Assembly (NCBI RefSeq): GCF_009905375.1
Contig: NC_133655.1
Span: forward strand, 35,813,761-35,877,760
From: Apium graveolens
Lineage: Eukaryota; Streptophyta; Magnoliopsida; Apiales; Apiaceae
Length of the DNA stretch: 64,000 nt
Reading direction: 5' to 3'
Part shown: one piece after another, positions 24,034 to 33,988 of the stretch
Numbering within the stretch: position 1 is the first letter of the stretch
Layout: each line of letters begins with the position of its first letter
Made by a program: the position numbers and the translations under genes
Notes under the pieces: generated by a model
What the model saw: only the letters and a program-made list of their open reading frames with translations
Told to the model about the DNA's origin: nothing
The model's database searches: none

Positions 24034-25022
24034 ATGGAATCTATCAATGTCTCTTTTGATGATAAGAAGATTACTGGACTTGAAGATTTCGATGATTATG
24101 ATCAGTTGAGATTTGAGAATGAAGATTTAAATTCCGATTCTGGAAATTCTGATGACTTAAATCTTGATCCTGTAAGTTCTGATGGATTAAGTTCTGAAGT
24201 TATTAAAACTGTGGTAACAACTTCAAAGGAAAATGCACCTGTCCACGGGGAGCAAGCTAAAGATCCTACCACATCTCAAGACTCTCGAGAAGCATCAGAA
24301 CCTGTCACTGGCTCTTCAAGTTCTGATTCATCTAGTTCTGATGAGCCAAATTCTGATAATTTTGGAAGATCTGATTCTTCAATTCCTGAAAAATCAAACT
24401 CAAATTTTGAAGTCTCAGAGAGAATAACTACAGGGGGAGCATCAGAAAATGATGATGGAGACAACATGGATCATGGGGGAGGATCCAGTTCTAGAGATCA
24501 ACTTCCATCTGCAAGGAAGTGGACTAAAGCACACACACCTGATCTAATCATTGGAGATCCTGAAGCAGGTGTCAGAACTAGAACTGCAACTTCAAATGAA
24601 TGTCTCTATCATTTTTTTCTATCTCAGACTGAACCAAAGAAAGTGGAAGCTTCCAATTTCTTGGAGGCAGATTGGTTTCTTGGTTTAGCAAGAAACAAAA
24701 GTCAATTTCCACATCAACTGCAGAAGCAGAATACATTGATACAGGAAGCTGTTGTGCACAGATTCTTTGGATGAAGAATCAGTTACTGGATTATGGGTTA
24801 GAATTTTCTAAAATCCCTATTTACTGTGATAATCAAAGTGTTATTGCTATGACAGGTAATCCAGTTCAACACTCAATGACAAAGCACATCAGCATTAGGT
24901 ACCATTTCATAAGGGAACATGTGGATGAAGGTACAGTGGAATTGTATTTTGTTCCAACAGATCAATAACTAGCAGATATCTTCACAAAACCACTATGTGA
25001 AGCTAGTAAGATTGGTAAATGA
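24034..25022 (+). pseudogene. Copia-1 RT linker fused to RNase H by deletion of RT
   Basis: The acidic Ser/Asp-rich linker (MESINVSFDDKK to TSNECLYHFF) runs in one frame to the first residues of RT ([17 protein letters not shown]) at about 24669. The next bases belong to the end of RNase H ([20 protein letters not shown], 24672 on, another frame). The whole RT palm, including the YVDD block, and the first part of RNase H are absent. In Copia-2 the corresponding stretch (60190-60860 plus about 0.4 kb) is present. RNase H continues through [22 protein letters not shown], an in-frame stop at 24966, LADIFTKPL, and ends at 25022. Confidence 0.9.
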
Positions 25023-26212
25023 ACTTGGAATGGTTTCAATATTCTTTCTCTAAATCTGCTTAGTTTTTTGTTCTCATGCATCAGACTTCATGATCAGTGT
25101 TTACAAATTATATTATCTATATGTAATCTGTGCTTAATTTGAAAATTCATTAAATTCTAATTGTTATCTGATATGGATTTATATACTCTGATAAGTGTTT
25201 TGAATGTTCTGTGGCTATTCAATCCAATGAGGATAACTGTGCTAGATGCTGACCTAGTAGTCTTTAACATACTAGAAATCCCATATTTGAATTAGTTGTT
25301 TATGTGGAAACTCATTAACAAAAGTAGATTCTGATATTGAGCTTAGTCAAGTTTACTTTATGTATCTTATTACTAAGTCACAAACTAGATTTTTGTTTCT
25401 TATCTGTCAAATTCTGATGTCAGTAAATCTTGAGAATGAACTAAGTGCTGAATGCACACAATTTCACTCCATATGACTTTAATCTTTATCTGATATTTTG
25501 CTGAATGCACACAATTTCACTCCATATGAATGATGAAAATTACTGTGGTGATAAAGTTATTGTTGACAAATAGTTAAGTGTCATTTGCAAAAATCTTGTG
25601 GACAAGTTCTGATGGAAGTTCTGATAATTAAATTCTGAAGAAAACAAGTCAGTATTTGTACGAAGGATTACAGAACAAGATATTCACTTTTTGAGTACAT
25701 AAGCCATGTTCTGATGACCGTTAAAATCTAATATAAGTTAAGTTCTGATATTAAATCCTGATGGAATCTTTGATGCTTATATGGCATTTTTCTTTACTTG
25801 ACTTATTTGTGGTAAAATATGAAACAGTTATATTTAAATCAGAATAAATTTGGGTGAGATAAAAATAGTCATAATCATTATGGGTTAGTGGTTAACGTGT
25901 ATGTCTTGAAAAACTGCTTGTGCACGATAATTATTGCTTATTTTACGTGCCCATTAACTCCTGCTCTAACCGTTTATTGACTGTTCACACGGTGCCAGGT
26001 GTAAAGTGTATCCCATGCTTCAAAAATATAACTGTTGAGTGGAGAGAGTATATATATGGGAGTTAAAAGATTTTCTAATCTTTTACTTACTTTTCTATTC
26101 TTAATCTCTTTTACTTTCTCTCTCGCTCTAATATTCTCTAAAGCATTTTTCTTTCAGGACTTTTAACAAACACTTTGCAAACACTCTCTTTCTCACTTAT
26201 TTTCTTACAGAG
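25023..26212 (+). other. Copia-1 spacer with TATA and acceptor-like site before the extra ORF
   Basis: About 1.2 kb without coding signal. It contains a direct duplication of a 30-bp segment (GCTGAATGCACACAATTTCA...) at about 25447 and 25499 and several TTCTGAT motifs. TATATATATGGG at about 26049-26060 is followed by a CT-rich leader. CTTATTTTCTTACAG|AG ends 2 nt before the extra-ORF ATG. It could act as an internal promoter, as the acceptor of a subgenomic mRNA, or neither. Confidence 0.6.
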
Positions 26213-29200
26213 ATGGCACCAAAAGACGTACTTTTCAATGGAGCTACGTTTGTTCCTAACAACTACGCCGCCATTCTTAGCAAGGCTGAAGCTCCATCAG
26301 AACTTCACTTCATTCAGGATTTTCTCACTAATTCTGATATTGGATACGCTCTGACCCAACCTGATGTAGTCTCTGGAACTCAAGTGCTGGAGTTCTGGAG
26401 AAGTGGAGTATATGATGATGGTGGTGCTCAAGGGACCCCAAGTATAATCTTTACAACATGGGAGGATGAGCATGTCGTAACATTGGCTACAGTATGCCAA
26501 GCACTGTAGTTGCCTGAAATATAGCCTATACAACTGTTGAGGAGCCTATTTTTCAAAATATGATGGCCAGTCTGGGGTATGAAAAGACATTGGCAAAGCT
26601 GGGTCAATTGAAGAGACCTTACATAAGGAGGGAATGGAGTTTATTCTTTGACTGCATCACCAAGGCTTTTGTAAACAAATGTTCTAACTTCGATGCAATC
26701 CCCATATTCAGTCAACAAATCGGGTATGCTCTCATTAATCAAACTGATTTTGATTATGCAAGTGTTGTCTTAGGTTTCATTGGGGATAGGATGATAGAAG
26801 ACAGAAATACTATTTATTTTTCTAGATTCTGTCAGCTTATTTATAGTTTTTGTTGTGATGACAAGCCCCAGTCATCTAGTGAATTAATTTCATCATTCAG
26901 ACTAGCTAAAAGAGCTTTTAATGAAAATATTATCTACTGATAATAAGAAGGCTGTGTTAAGACCCCTCCGAGTTCCTTTATCTGTCAAACAAGCCTTAAT
27001 AACCTATGATCCAGTTAAATACACTGCACTATATCCTGATGTGCAACCATCAGAACCTCAACCATCAGCACCTACCACCTCTACATAAACACCTCAGACT
27101 TCTCAACCATCACCACAAACAACCAGACCTTCATCTTCCAAACCTTCTAAGAGGACAATGTCTGTTCCTCAACCTCCATAAAAGAGAAGGAAGATGATTC
27201 TTAGAGATGAGTCTGAGAGTGAAGAGGAAACAATTGAAGCACGGGTTCATGCATCTGAATTTATGACACTTGAAGCAGAGAATGTTACTTCTCAGAAAGA
27301 GAAAGCAGCTCAAAGTTATGATACTTTGAAAAGGAAATCTTTTAATTCTGATGCTGCTGAAGCAACTCCATCATTGGCAAGGAGATTGAAGAAAATGAAG
27401 GCTAGGAGGTATTTGGCTAAGGCTAAATCAGAAGATACTGAAGAAGCTGAGGAAGGGGATCATGAATCTCTGATCTCACAAGAACCAATTATCATTGAAG
27501 CCCTTTCAGCTCAAGCCAAAGACACTGCTAATGACACAGTTGTTACCCCTCTTATCTCTCCTACTAAAGCTACGGATGATGATAAAGAACAAACTGATAA
27601 TTCTAAAATAGATATTCATCATTTGAATATACCTGAAGTTCTTTATCTGGAAGCTCCATCTACATCAAAGACACCAGTTCTGGAGATAAATTTTGCTGAT
27701 CAGAATTTAGATAATGTTATTTCTGAATCTCCAGTTGCTTCACACACTATTGAGCTATCAGAACAGAATGAGTCTTCCTCAAGTTATGATGACAGTGTTT
27801 CTGTTGAGACTCCAGTAGCTATTCTGGGCAAGGAAGAATTGGTGAAGAAATTTGTTGAAAAGGAAGCACCTATTCCTTGGGAGGATACTCACAGAGGTGT
27901 TGAATGGACCAAGAAGTGGAATAAATCAGATTTTATTCCATGTTCTAAAGTTCTGACAGAGCATATTGTAAAAGCTGATGAGTTGCTCACAAATGCTGAT
28001 TTCAAGACACAACTCAAGATCACAGCTCTGTCTACAAAACATCTTCAAGGTCTACATACTTCTACTCATGAAAAGGTTGATACACTCAGGGAACATGTTG
28101 ATAAGCTAGATCTACAGATCAAGCTTGACAAGAACAGGTATATCAGACCTATTTCTGAAAAAGTTAAAGCCATTGAGAAAACTCAAGAGCAGCAACAGGC
28201 CCAAATTGCTGAGGTCCCGGCTAATCAAGCTTCTCAGAAAGCTCAATTGGATGAAATCCAATCTTCAGTTGAACTTCTTCTTTCTCTCTTACTTCCTGAT
28301 GATGCCAAAAAGGGGGAGAAGGTAGTTAAGTCCAAATGCTCACCTACTCAAGAACTGAAGAAAAAGGATGATAAAGGTGATGACCAGGGAAACTCTGAAA
28401 AGAGCAGAAGGTCAAAGAAAAGTTCAAGGGAAATCTTCTATTCAAAACAAGTCAAGTTCTGATGTTGTGAATGCTCAAAGACTAAGTCAAGTGGTGATAA
28501 ACAAAGTCTGATGTCAAGTTCTTATATTCTGATTCAGTCAGGATCTGAAGACTCTCAGAGGTTTTTGCAAACTCTGAAGTCAAAAGGGAAGCAGACTACT
28601 GTTTATTACAAAGATCCTAAAATCCAGACATTTGATGAGGAGATAGCAAGAAGATTATTTCTGAAACATAATCCAGGAATGGATTTAGAAACTCTCAAGG
28701 AGGAAGAAGCTAGATTTGCTGCTGAGAAGACAAATCCTAAGTCTAAAGCTTCTGATGCAAAGAAACCTCCAAGGCCTAAGGAAAAAGGCATTGTGATCAA
28801 GGAAAAGTTAAATTCTGAAACTTCAAAGTTCAAGACTAGATCACAGACTGAGAGTGATCCCAAAGACAAAGGTAAAGGAAAAGTTTATAAACCAACCAAG
28901 AAACTGGACTTGAAAACTTCTCAAGATCTGATGAAACCAGTATGTAAAATGGTTCAAGTAACTGATGATAATCTTGTTAAAGATGAAACTGTTCAAATTC
29001 TGAAAAGAAGAAAGATAAATGAAGATTCTAAAACAACCTCTGACACTGCTCAAGTTGTTGTTCAGAATAAAGGACAGGAAGGTACAAAAGAAATAACAAA
29101 TTCTGATCAAGCTATCAAGACATCAACTACTGACAATGCTCAAGTTGATTTGGATAAAATGATAATTGCTGATAAGAAGAAGCTGTTATGGAAGAAAGCT

Positions 29201-29965
29201 ACTCCGATTGAAACAAAATCCAATCTCGTGATTAATCAACTCGCTACATTTGGGTTGAGAGCCAAGCAACCTAGAGATAAAGCTGGATTAGGTTCTGACG
29301 AAGAGAAGATTCAAACAGGAGTAGAAGTTACTCTAAGAGATCCTTTCATGTTCACAGACAAACCATATGAACAAATCAAACAAAGGCACCTTGACAAGGT
29401 GTTGTCTGCTCAAGTTGTGATAGATTCTCATGATAAGGAGAATCTAAAAGAGAAATTGATCTTATTTTTCAATGATGGAAGGACTCATAGATTAGCTAAT
29501 TCTGATGTACTAAAGAAGTCTATCAGAGAACTTCAACATATTCACTATCTTCTGGAAGTAAAATCTGATGTTACAAGAAGATGGTCAGAATACATTTTGA
29601 AGGCTATAAGAGATCTATTCAGAATCTCTGGTACAAAGACTTCTCATTACATTCCAATGATTACTGAAGGTGATGGAAGAGAAATTCCTATGCTGAAGAA
29701 TTCTGCTAAGGTGGAAGTTATTCTGAAAGGAAGATGCTTATGTTATAATGAAAACTCTTCACATCCTAAGGTTATCAGACTTGGTGATGGACTTGAAAGA
29801 ACATCCATTCAAGCTCTCAGAACAACCATTTATCAAATTGGTGATAGTAAAGAAAAAGAACTGATGCAGGTCAAAGCACAGTTAGCTAAAGTTCTGAAGA
29901 AAGCTGAAGATAATCTGATAAATGATTTTTTTAAGAATCATTATGGATTCAGATTAATTCAGTGA
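26213..29965 (+). pseudogene. Copia-1 extra ORF (env-position, function unknown)
   Basis: A region of about 1,250 codons between pol and the 3' LTR, where SIRE-type elements carry an env-like ORF. ATG 26213 (MAPKDVLFNG) is in frame 2 to a stop at 26507-26509. The homologous signal continues in frame 1 (26560-26940, LKRPYIRREWSLFFDCITKAF), then returns to frame 2 to 29965 with stops at 27086, 27179 and 28460. The N-terminal 200 residues match the Copia-2 extra ORF and recall the domain called 'putative plant transposon protein'. The middle is acidic and Lys/Glu-rich with a predicted coiled coil (about 28040-28290). The C-terminal part (28511-29965) is Lys-rich, then globular-looking. I see no signal peptide or clear membrane segment. 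Confidence 0.75.
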
Positions 29966-30088
29966 TGTTGGTAAAGCTAGATGTTTTGTAATTTGTAATT
30001 AATAGTCTTATTAAACTCTTATTACATTTGAACTTAAATGTTTTTGACACCATCAAATTTATTAACTTGTACATTCTTGCATAATTTA

Positions 30089-30103
30089 CAAGTTGGGGGT
30101 GAT
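30089..30103 (+). other. Copia-1 polypurine tract
   Basis: AAGTTGGGGGTGAT directly before the 3' LTR at 30104. Confidence 0.85.
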
Positions 30104-30699
30104 TGTTAGATATATTTGAGATGTCATGTCTAATATGTTTCATGTTTAGTTTTCAGATCTTAACTAACAGGAAATATCAGTTCTTACTGGAATCAGGACT
30201 TACTGGAAGTCAGGACTTAATGATATCAGGACTTAGATTATCAGAAGATAATATCAGAAGATGGATATCAGGACTTAAGTACTGGAGGACTAACAGTTAA
30301 GGAAAGAAGCTGATTTACAGGAAAGAAGATCGAGACTAATACAAGAAGAAAATATGCATGGAAAGAGTTAGAGGACTAGAAGAATTATATAAGATATCTG
30401 ATTGATATATTTTAGGAGACAGAATTATATTCCATATCAATTAGAAGTTATCTTGTAACTGTATGTCTATATAAACACAGACATAGGTTTACACTATATG
30501 TGTTACGATCATCGAGAAGATCATACGTTGTAACCTAGCAGTTCTCGTAATATTTGTTCATCACTAAGAGAGAACAGTTCCATTATAACAGAGTTTATTA
30601 TATCAAATACATCTATTTTCTGTTACTTGTGTTTTAAATCGATTTGATTGTATTCTACACTGTATTCAACCCCCTTCTACAGTGTTGTGTGACCTAACA
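30104..30699 (+). repeat. Copia-1 3' LTR
   Basis: 596 bp, the same length as the 5' LTR, with about 28 base differences counted by eye, most of them transitions. Ends GACCTAACA, then TSD GAATA. Confidence 0.95.
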
Positions 30700-31353
30700 G
30701 AATAGTGTGTTGTGGCAGAATTGATTTTAACAGGAGATAGGTAAAAGTGATTTTGAAACTAGATAAAATGAATCAGATATTGGATAACGTTACATAAGTG
30801 GCTAATTTGGTTGCGCGCATTACATAACCGATTAGTCCAGCATAGATAATCAGAGACCTAGCTAGTCTCTGCGGATCCAGTTATTTTGTGTGAAAGCCCG
30901 GTCAGCTTTCCTAGACATTTTGTGTGATAGCCCGGCCAACTATCCTAGATAATTTGTGCAGAGGCCTGATCAGCCATCCCTAGATAACATCCAATACATA
31001 TCTAATTGTGGTTTTGTGGTTCCAGTAACGGAACAAGTGATTGTGGTTCCAGTAACGGAACAGGTGAACGAGGTTCCAGCAACAGAACAAATGGTTTTGG
31101 GTCCCCATAACGGGACAAATGGTTTTGTGGTTCCTGTTATGGAATGGAAGGTTTGGAAATGAAAATAGCATGCTAAAATTTAACTCTGGTATTTTTGCAC
31201 AACACACGATTGATGATATTGTTTCTCAGAGCATGCTAGTTTTGATATCCATTTTATACATGTTTTACATGTTTTTAACAAGTTATGAATTCTGTTCCTA
31301 TAACTGTTTTACTTTAAACATGTTTTTACTTATTATTCATATAGTGGTACTGC

Positions 31354-31517
31354 TGAGCAATTGATTGCTCACCCTTTCAGAATGTTTTATATATGTATTG
31401 CAGATACCTAGGGGATTCTTCCGTGATAGTCAGGGCAGAGTTCCAGTTCCTTCCGTGTCAGGCTCCTCTGAGGTAGTTGTGTTAGACCAAAGTGGGTATG
31501 TTGAGTTGCTGTATTAA
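31354..31517 (+). pseudogene. Gypsy-1 3' LTR stem-loop, acceptor-like site and broken short ORF
   Basis: The stem-loop at 31354-31371 and ATTGCAG ending at 31403 are followed by an open frame of 37 codons to TAA 31515-31517 (P-R-G-F-F-R-D-S-Q...V-E-L-L-Y). Here the first codon is ATA; the 5' LTR has ATG at the same point (8538), but that copy is split after ten codons by the solo LTR. No known family. The coding nature is unproven. Confidence 0.3.
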
Positions 31518-31712
31518 GATAATATTGTCAGGATTGTCTTTAGTAAATTGGTTTTCTGATGATTGTAACCTAAGTCATACTTAAACCTGGAAAAGATCTT
31601 GGAAAAAGGGGTTGTGTTTATATAATAATGTTGAGTTGGATTATGTTATGTTGTTATTAGTGTTATTGATGATGTCAACTCCTGACCCCGGAGTTGAGGC
31701 CGTCACACGCCC

Positions 31713-32833
31713 CACATTAAGTGGGGTGGGGCGGCCTCATTTGGATCAGATTCTCCGTTTCCCTATCCCCGTTGAGAAGCATAATAATGAATTCATTCAT
31801 ATTTGTTTTTACAAGAATCCGTTTATAATCCGAATTCACAAATTAACATTTATCATATACTTTAATTTAAGGATAAATTCGATTTTTTTAGACATCTGTT
31901 GATTTTCCTTGTTCAAATTATATGTGTTATTCTATCATTGTAATACCTTCTTTCTTCAGGTATTATTATTCATTCATAAACTAGACATCTATATATATAT
32001 TACCTATAATAACCGGAATGAGGTATAATTTGGTAAGCACTTTTTTGGTTAGTTTGGTTATCCTTTTTTCCTTTAAAAACATTATTAGTAACCGACCCAA
32101 ACTTGCAACAAAAAAACACGGAAGACTTTCAAGCGGACTTTGCAGTCCACATGGACTCTATCTCCGCACGGAATTTCCAATTCACGATCTCTACAATTTG
32201 ATTTTCCGGACTCTCCCAATTCAAGGCCTCTCCAATTGGATTATCCTCCGACATCAGCTCCACCGGAGACTCCTGCAAGCCTCTTACATTCACTCGCAAA
32301 CTCAAGCCGCACATTCTCAGACCAGACTATACGCGCGTGAACCACAGTTAATATCCTTTTATTCATTATTCCATTTTTAATTTAGTTGATTCAACTAGGC
32401 AACAATTATTGCATTTTTAAATTTAGACAGTTGAATCAGTTTTATTTTTTCAATATAAGGTCATAAACTCTCGGTTAGGTATGCTTGATTTCAATATAAT
32501 TTGATTGTTACTTAGCATTTAAATAAGATTTTAATTTTATTTAAAAGTTTGGTTATGGATATTAACATGCTAGGTAGAATTTACATAACTTTGAGATTTG
32601 TTCTTTTTACATCTTCTCTACTTATCAGTTTTGAATTATCTTTTTTTGGTTGAAAAATCCATGGAAAAAAGGTAGTAGTTTGTGTTACCTAACTTGCCAA
32701 TTGCCATATAGGCATTTTATTTGTTGTCTGAATTTCAATTATAAGTAGTGCTTGAACTAGAAATCCACACTGCAAGTTGTAGTTAGTACTCAATATTTTT
32801 AATTTATTCTAGAGATTTGAGTGGTTTAGATGC
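31713..32833. other. Unique-looking DNA between Gypsy-1 and Copia-2
   Basis: Right flank of Gypsy-1. It opens with a GC-rich hairpin (CCCCAC-ATTAA-GTGGGG at 31710-31726). A GC-richer patch at about 32100-32345 has overlapping open frames rich in Ser/Pro (66 codons at 32140-32340), which could be the relic of a host exon, but I recognise nothing and see no clean splice sites. The remainder is AT-rich. Confidence 0.45.
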
Positions 32834-33974
32834 TGTTAGGTATGAAATGCAACACAGTGGAGGTGAATGTATTTTCTAGATTTTGAATTAACTTTTGGAT
32901 TATGGAACAAATAATTGTATGAATTTGTAATGATAAAATGTTAGATGCAAACACAAAAAGAGATTATTAAAAACTCACTTGATTAAATTAAATTTGTTTT
33001 GCTACAAATCTGTATTCTTGAAAATAAGAACTCAGCTACTTCTCTTGAGAGAATTACAAAATTTTCTAGATCTGTTTGTTACATCTAAACAAAGGACCCG
33101 TGACATGCTTTATAGCTCAACATGAATGGTTTACAAAACTTGCACTAAAATGGACTAAAACGTTTTCTAAAGCTACTTTGTCTATTTTCATTTCTAGTGT
33201 TAACATATCTGTGCAGAATTTACTAGGCCCGTGATCCTCCTTTATCCAGTTTATCTTAACCCTTGATCTTGTATTCTTCAAGCTACATTTGTAGGCTTTC
33301 TAATTCAGTGATATAATTATTTATTGACGGATAATCTTGAATCTTCAAGTTGTCTATATTCTTAATTATGAAGTTGTTTGTCAAGATCTCTTTTATTGTG
33401 TAGAGATGTCACATATCGATAAGTAAAATGACTTATCGATATCTCAAGTTCTCTACATGGTTTTTGACTTGTCGATATCTCCAGTTTTCTACATAAATTT
33501 TCTGACTTGTCGATATCTCCAGTTCTCTACATGAGGATTTGACTTGTCGATATCTCCAGTTCTTTACATATACTTTTTGACTTGTCGATATCTCTAGTTC
33601 TCTACATGCAGATTAACTTGTCGACATCTCTTGGGACTTCTCTACAAGTCATTTTAGACTTCTCGACATACTTCTCGATATTTCTTGATCCATGACTTGT
33701 CGATATCTGACGTAAAATATTTTTCCTAGAATAATATTATTCAACTTCGAGCTTCAATACTTTTCTCTGAGGCATGATCAAGATTGATTTTCTTTTAGGG
33801 TTTATTCCTTAGCTTGATGGTTGTTCATAGAAAAGTCCTTCAGTCTAATCTACTTAACATATTTACAAACTCAAGAAATTCAATTATAAAATACAATTAG
33901 ATTATCATACAACTTATTCTTAGGGTTTTCAAGATGATTTAGTCTTGTTATGTACATGCATGTCTTGCACAACA
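32834..33974 (-). repeat. Copia-2 3' LTR
   Basis: On the plus strand it reads TGTTAGGTATGAAATGC...CTTGCACAACA (1,141 bp). The same family occurs at 61319-62538 and, inverted, at 56462-57722. A TATA box (CTATAAAG on minus) lies at 33108-33115. Bases about 33409-33710 are an array of about seven units of 37-39 bp built on GACTTGTCGATATCTCCAG (plus-strand orientation), upstream of the TATA box in the element's direction. Confidence 0.9.
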
Positions 33975-33988
33975 ATCTCCCCCAATTT
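33975..33988 (-). other. Copia-2 polypurine tract
   Basis: On the minus strand AAATTGGGGGAGAT abuts the 3' LTR. Confidence 0.88.

Larger units (their letters stand above)
19778..30699 (+). mobile_element. Copia-1: SIRE/Maximus-like Ty1/copia element, RT-deleted
   Basis: Two 596-bp LTRs (19778-20373 and 30104-30699), both TGTTAGATA...GACCTAACA, are flanked by a perfect TSD GAATA (19773-19777, 30700-30704) inside the Gypsy-1 3' LTR. PBS, gag, protease, integrase, RNase H and then a 3.7 kb extra ORF region lie between them. The copia gene order (integrase before RT) and the extra ORF between pol and 3' LTR indicate the SIRE/Maximus lineage. The reverse transcriptase is deleted, so the element is non-autonomous. 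By hand I count about 28 substitutions and no indel between the LTRs. Confidence 0.95.
5625..31707 (+). mobile_element. Gypsy-1: degraded Ty3/gypsy chromovirus-like retrotransposon, host of two insertions
   Basis: Two related LTRs of about 3.2 kb net length (5625-13065 and 17500-31707, each split by another element) flank a short internal region of 4.4 kb. The element starts TATAACGACTCG and ends GCCGTCACA, with a perfect 5-bp TSD CGCCC at 5620-5624 and 31708-31712. A PBS, degraded gag and pol remnants and a PPT occur in the right order. The gag arrangement (CxxC...H...C followed by a CCHC knuckle) is typical of Tekay/Del chromoviruses with long LTRs. The usual first dinucleotide TG reads TA in both LTRs. 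It is non-autonomous: pol is mostly deleted or unreadable. Confidence 0.93.
17500..31707 (+). repeat. Gypsy-1 3' LTR (split by Copia-1)
   Basis: Starts TATAACGACTCG after the PPT and ends GTCACA before TSD CGCCC. Without Copia-1 and one TSD copy it is about 3,281 bp. It shares the TATA box (18374), donor-like site (18560), minisatellites (30883-30984, 31019-31145), stem-loop (31354-31371) and acceptor-like AG (31403) with the 5' LTR. Confidence 0.92.

Noticed and set aside
32018..32380. 120-codon frame as a host protein gene
   Set aside because: Starts in AT-rich DNA with a hydrophobic stretch and overlaps two other frames of similar length. No homology recognised, so it is only mentioned as a possible relic.
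33409..33710. Regularly spaced direct repeats with short variable spacers, superficially CRISPR-like
   Set aside because: This is a eukaryotic retrotransposon LTR. Repeats are degenerate, spacing is short and irregular, and there are no cas genes.
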